Shown: one piece after another, positions 6,726 to 8,501 of the stretch
Layout: each line of letters begins with the position of its first letter
Numbering within the stretch: position 1 is the first letter of the stretch
DNA from: a bacterium
Lineage (GTDB): Bacteria > 4484-113 > JALSIF01
Reading direction: 5' to 3'
Length of the DNA stretch: 8,501 nucleotides
Assembly: GCA_026981635.1 (NCBI GenBank)
Contig: JALSIF010000306.1
Location: 1 to 8,501, forward strand
The notes under the pieces: model-generated
Told to the model about the DNA's origin: nothing
Databases searched by the model: none
What the model saw: only the letters and a program-made list of their open reading frames with translations
Made by a program: the position numbers and the translations under genes

Positions 6726-7751
6726 TCAGGCTACGGAGGTGGGGGGCACTTCGGCTAGCAGCTCATCAATCACCTGCTCCGGGTCCACCCCGTCGGCCTC
6801 GGCGGCGAAGGTGAGGATGATGCGGTGGCGCAGGGCCGGCCGGGCCGCCCAGCGGATGTCGTCAAAGCTCACGTTGTAGCGCCCCTCGGTGAGGGCCCTT
6901 ACCTTGCCCGCCAGCACCATCGCCTGGACGGCGCGGGGACTTGCTCCGTAGCGCACGTAGCGCCTTACCAGGCTGGGTGCTTCGGCCTTGTCGGGGTGGG
7001 TGGCCACTCCCAGCCTCACCGCATACTCCACCACGTGGGGAGCGATGGGCACCTCCCGGACCAGGGCCTGCATGCTAAGCACCTCATCCGCACTGAGCAC
7101 CTTCTCCGCCCGGGGCTCCCCGCCGGCGGTGGTGCGGTTGATGATCTCAATCAGCTCGTCTTTGTCGGGAAAGCCAACCAGGATCTTCATCATGAAGCGG
7201 TCCAGCTGGGCCTCGGGGAGGGGGTAGGTGCCCTCCTGCTCAATGGGGTTTTGGGTGGCAAGCACAAACAGGGGCTGAGGCAGCTCGCGGCGCTCCCCGT
7301 GGACGGTGACCGCCCGCTCCTGCATGGCCTCCAACATGGCAGACTGGGTCTTGGGGGTGGCCCGGTTGATCTCGTCGGCCAGGATCAGGTTGGCAAAGAT
7401 GGGCCCGGGCATGAAGCGGTACTCCTTGTGGCCCGAGGGGTCCTCCTGGATGATGTAGGTGCCGGTGATGTCGGCTGGCATCAGATCTGGGGTGAACTGG
7501 ATGCGGGAGAACCTGAGGTCCATGGCATCGCCCAGGGTGCGGATGAGCAGGGTCTTGCCCAGACCCGGCACCCCCTCAAGCAGGGCGTTGCCCCCGGAGA
7601 AGAGGGTGGCCAGCACCTGCTCCACCACCTCGTGCTGGCCCACGATAACCTTGCCCACCTCCCGCACCAGACGCTGGTAGGTAGTGCGAAACCACTCCAC
7701 CTGCTTGCTGCCGGTGGCAGGGGAGGGGGTGGCTGGCTGGGTCTCGTTCAC
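6726..7751 (-). CDS. MoxR-family AAA+ ATPase
   Basis: MoxR proteins are chaperone-like ATPases that assemble or activate other proteins, often with VWA/MIDAS partners. All AAA+ parts are visible, numbered from the GTG start: Walker A GVPGLGKT (60-67), Walker B LILADE with the MoxR-typical DEINRA continuation (126-131), sensor 1 in LATQNP (Asn168), arginine-finger region LDRF (183-186), and sensor 2 in GASPRA (Arg273). The product is about 341 residues, normal for the family. The GTG at 7751 is preferred because an extended -10 box lies just upstream. An in-frame ATG at 7796 would add 15 Gly/Pro-rich residues, has no ribosome site, and would place that -10 inside the gene. The usual neighbours (DUF58, VWA proteins) are absent; the next genes encode the zinc protein and anchored coil. 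It is divergent from the mini-lipoprotein. Cytoplasmic. Target unknown. Confidence 0.94.
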   Translation of the reverse strand: MNETQPATPSPATGSKQVEWFRTTYQRLVREVGKVIVGQHEVVEQVLATLFSGGNALLEGVPGLGKTLLIRTLGDAMDLRFSRIQFTPDLMPADITGTYIIQEDPSGHKEYRFMPGPIFANLILADEINRATPKTQSAMLEAMQERAVTVHGERRELPQPLFVLATQNPIEQEGTYPLPEAQLDRFMMKILVGFPDKDELIEIINRTTAGGEPRAEKVLSADEVLSMQALVREVPIAPHVVEYAVRLGVATHPDKAEAPSLVRRYVRYGASPRAVQAMVLAGKVRALTEGRYNVSFDDIRWAARPALRHRIILTFAAEADGVDPEQVIDELLAEVPPTSVA

Positions 7752-7761
7752 GGGAAAGCAG

Positions 7762-7770
7762 ATTGTATCA
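7762..7770 (-). promoter_or_regulatory. Extended -10 promoter of moxR, nearly leaderless
   Basis: The minus strand reads TGATACAAT (7770-7762), an extended -10 with TACAAT 5 of 6 to consensus. Initiation about 7 bases downstream falls near 7755, some 4 bases before the GTG at 7751, and no ribosome binding site precedes that GTG. The -35 region is very GC-rich and lacks a match. Confidence 0.5.
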
Positions 7771-7817
7771 GCAAGCCCTCCCCTCCCGGGGGGCATTCCG
7801 GCGTGGCACTGCCGCCA

Positions 7818-7837
7818 GGGGGGAGAAATTTCCCCCC
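7818..7837. repeat. G/C-run inverted repeat between moxR and the lipoprotein gene
   Basis: Six G (7818-7823) and an A are mirrored by T and six C (7832-7837) around a short AT-rich centre, giving a 7-bp stem with a 6-base loop. It lies 5 bases before the -35 box of the lipoprotein promoter in a divergent gap, where no gene needs terminating. A regulatory site for one or both promoters is possible; function is not shown. Confidence 0.5.
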
Positions 7838-7842
7838 AACCC

Positions 7843-7870
7843 TTGACAGCCTGGTTTTATCGGGTATCCT
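7843..7870 (+). promoter_or_regulatory. Sigma70-type promoter of the mini-lipoprotein gene
   Basis: Perfect TTGACA (7843-7848), a 16-base spacer and TATCCT (7865-7870, 4 of 6). Initiation near 7877 gives a leader of about 36 bases that includes a short GGGC/GCCC hairpin (about 7878-7889) and the ribosome binding site. It has the best -35 in the window. Confidence 0.7.
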
Positions 7871-7901
7871 TTCCTAGGGGCTCAGGCCCAATCTTAGTAA
7901 C

Positions 7902-7908
7902 AAGGAGG
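7902..7908 (+). promoter_or_regulatory. Shine-Dalgarno of the mini-lipoprotein gene
   Basis: AAGGAGG ends 4 bases before the ATG at 7913, a near-perfect ribosome site that supports translation of a very short gene. Confidence 0.8.
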
Positions 7909-7912
7909 CACT

Positions 7913-8068
7913 ATGAACAGGAAGGTAGCACTCACTCTGCTTGCAACCGCGGCAGCGCTGATCGCTCTCTTTGCCGCTTCGTGTGGTGGTTCGGCTCGCT
8001 TTGGTGGCCCTGGCCACAACCAGGGTGGCGGGTCTGCCAGCCTCACCACAAACAGTCTGCTGAGCTAG
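7913..8068 (+). CDS. Very small predicted lipoprotein (51 residues)
   Basis: The product begins MNRKVALTLLATAAALIALF: two positive residues, then a hydrophobic stretch, then the lipobox AASC with the lipidated Cys at residue 24. Cleavage by lipoprotein signal peptidase would leave a 28-residue peptide starting CGGSARFGGPG, rich in Gly, Ser and Asn and without recognisable fold. The -2 position relative to Cys is Ala, the +2 and +3 residues are Gly and Ser, so there is no Asp inner-membrane retention signal. Strong promoter and perfect Shine-Dalgarno precede it, which is the main reason to accept so short a gene. Its TAG stop is followed by a 120-base gap and then the 90-residue membrane protein gene. 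It is divergent from moxR. I do not recognise it; it may resemble entericidin-like or other tiny lipoproteins in design only. Function is unknown. Confidence 0.78.
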   Translation: MNRKVALTLLATAAALIALFAASCGGSARFGGPGHNQGGGSASLTTNSLLS

Positions 8069-8094
8069 GCAAGATCAGAGCCGAACAATAAAAC

Positions 8095-8123
8095 TCCCTC
8101 CGTAAACTAGGGCACAGGAGGGA
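8095..8123. repeat. Inverted repeat after the mini-lipoprotein gene
   Basis: TCCCTCC (8095-8101) and GGAGGGA (8117-8123) are perfect complements around a 15-base loop, 27 bases past the lipoprotein stop. It could stabilise the mRNA 3' end or help termination, but no T-tract follows, so it is not called an intrinsic terminator. Confidence 0.45.
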
Positions 8124-8154
8124 TGGGCTGGGCGCCTGGGTTGGGCAGGCACCA

Positions 8155-8170
8155 AGGTTAGGTTTAACCT
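8155..8170. repeat. Inverted repeat abutting the -10 box, possible operator
   Basis: AGGTTA (8155-8160) and TAACCT (8165-8170) are a perfect 6-bp inverted repeat around GGTT. The last T is the first base of the TATAAT box of the downstream gene. The position, in the -16 to -30 region, fits a repressor or activator site; the binding protein is unknown. Confidence 0.45.
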
Positions 8171-8175
8171 ATAAT
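8170..8175 (+). promoter_or_regulatory. -10 box of the 90-residue membrane protein gene
   Basis: Exact TATAAT. Initiation near 8182 leaves about 7 bases before the ATG at 8189, with no Shine-Dalgarno, so the message would be nearly leaderless. No -35 is seen at 16-18 bases (TTGGGC at 8141 is 23 bases away), which suggests activator help. Confidence 0.6.
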
Positions 8176-8188
8176 CTTCCCATACGCT

Positions 8189-8461
8189 ATGGGTGTGGTG
8201 TCTGCCCAACTAGCGCTCGGGTTGCTTTTGGTCCTGCTGGTGGTGGCCTTGGCGGCTACGGCCGAGTTTATCCACCTCTATCGCATCACCCAAGACCCTT
8301 CCTTTCAGCACCAGCAGAGGGAAAACTACCTCATCTGGCGGAAGCGGATGGAGGAGTGGTGGAGCCGGGCCCACTGGATTGAGCTGGAGGAGTTTGTTCC
8401 CCGCACCCTGGACTATTACCGGCAGGGGAGAAACGGCGACTACGTGAGCTATCGCCTCTAA
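8189..8461 (+). CDS. Small single-span membrane protein, unknown family
   Basis: A 90-residue product with a strongly hydrophobic helix at about residues 6-25 (AQLALGLLLVLLVVALAATA), then a 65-residue soluble tail. The tail is rich in aromatic and charged residues: four Trp (50, 57, 58, 63), five Tyr within the last 45 residues, and RKRMEEWWSR in the middle. No catalytic motif or cysteine is present. The N-terminus has no basic residues before the helix while Arg32 and the Arg/Lys cluster follow it, so by the positive-inside rule the tail is probably cytoplasmic. The ATG is chosen from its place just after an exact TATAAT box; GTG codons follow at codons 3 and 4. It may be part of the same regulatory neighbourhood as the mini-lipoprotein, but it has its own promoter. 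I do not recognise it. Confidence 0.75.
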   Translation: MGVVSAQLALGLLLVLLVVALAATAEFIHLYRITQDPSFQHQQRENYLIWRKRMEEWWSRAHWIELEEFVPRTLDYYRQGRNGDYVSYRL

Positions 8462-8479
8462 CCCCCACTGGGGCCACAG

Positions 8480-8496
8480 TTACCCAAAGAGGGTAA
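8480..8496. repeat. Inverted repeat at the right edge
   Basis: TTACCC (8480-8485) and GGGTAA (8491-8496) form a perfect 6-bp inverted repeat around AAAGA. It overlaps TAAGAT (8494-8499), a weak -10 candidate for a gene beyond the window. It could also be a hairpin after the 90-residue gene. Confidence 0.35.
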
Positions 8497-8501
8497 GATA
8501 G

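Noticed and set aside
7752-7796. Longer moxR start at ATG 7796
   Set aside because: No ribosome site precedes it, the added residues are not family-like, and the extended -10 box would fall inside the gene. It cannot be fully excluded without mapping the transcript.
7684-8091. 135-residue plus-strand frame over the moxR start and lipoprotein region
   Set aside because: It is antisense to moxR and out of frame with the lipoprotein gene, has no ribosome site, and reads as low-complexity shadow.
8069-8188. Possible riboswitch or small RNA between the lipoprotein and 90-residue genes
   Set aside because: Short hairpins (8095-8123; GCCTG/CAGGC around 8134-8150) exist, but no known riboswitch core is recognised.
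1-8501. CRISPR array, tRNA genes, insertion sequences, attachment sites
   Set aside because: No spaced direct repeats, no tRNA-like T-loop with acceptor pairing, no transposase or integrase, and no terminal repeats were seen.

Overview
The window is GC-rich (about 60% by eye) bacterial chromosome, densely packed and with no sign of mobile DNA. The RND efflux pair at the left implies a diderm (two-membrane) bacterium. Two long genes start with TTG, and several genes have a -10 box within about 7-13 bases of the start codon and no Shine-Dalgarno, a habit known from Deinococcus-Thermus, Actinobacteria and some deep-branching phyla. I cannot name the organism; the small proteins are not ones I recognise.

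Left part (2-4074, + strand): the 3' part of an HlyD/MFP-type periplasmic adaptor overlaps by 4 bases the start of a full-length RND (AcrB/HAE1-type) inner-membrane pump gene. Together they form a drug or solvent efflux operon whose beginning lies outside the window. The pump gene has an abrupt AT-rich patch in its middle.

Centre (4075-5216, + strand): thymidylate kinase (tmk) is followed immediately by the RNase P RNA gene (rnpB, type A). The tmk stop codon is part of the apparent -10 box of rnpB, and the rnpB T-tract overlaps the stop codon of the convergent gene. These are housekeeping genes in a very compressed arrangement.

Right-centre (5215-7751, - strand): read in transcription order, a MoxR-type AAA+ ATPase, a cysteine-rich protein with four DnaJ-type CxxCxGxG repeats plus two more CxxC pairs but no J domain, and a membrane-anchored, coiled-coil-rich protein of unknown family. 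The usual MoxR partners (DUF58 and VWA proteins) are not seen here. A protein assembly or quality-control role for this trio is inference.

Right end (7797-8501, + strand): divergent from moxR is a strong promoter (TTGACA, 16 bases, TATCCT) and a perfect ribosome binding site in front of a 51-codon lipoprotein gene. After it comes a small one-helix membrane protein of 90 residues, whose exact TATAAT box abuts a perfect inverted repeat. Several other inverted repeats lie in these intergenic gaps. The most noteworthy items are the mini-lipoprotein, the repeated near-leaderless promoter geometry, the interlocked tmk/rnpB/convergent gene junctions, and the MoxR/zinc-protein/anchored-coil cluster.
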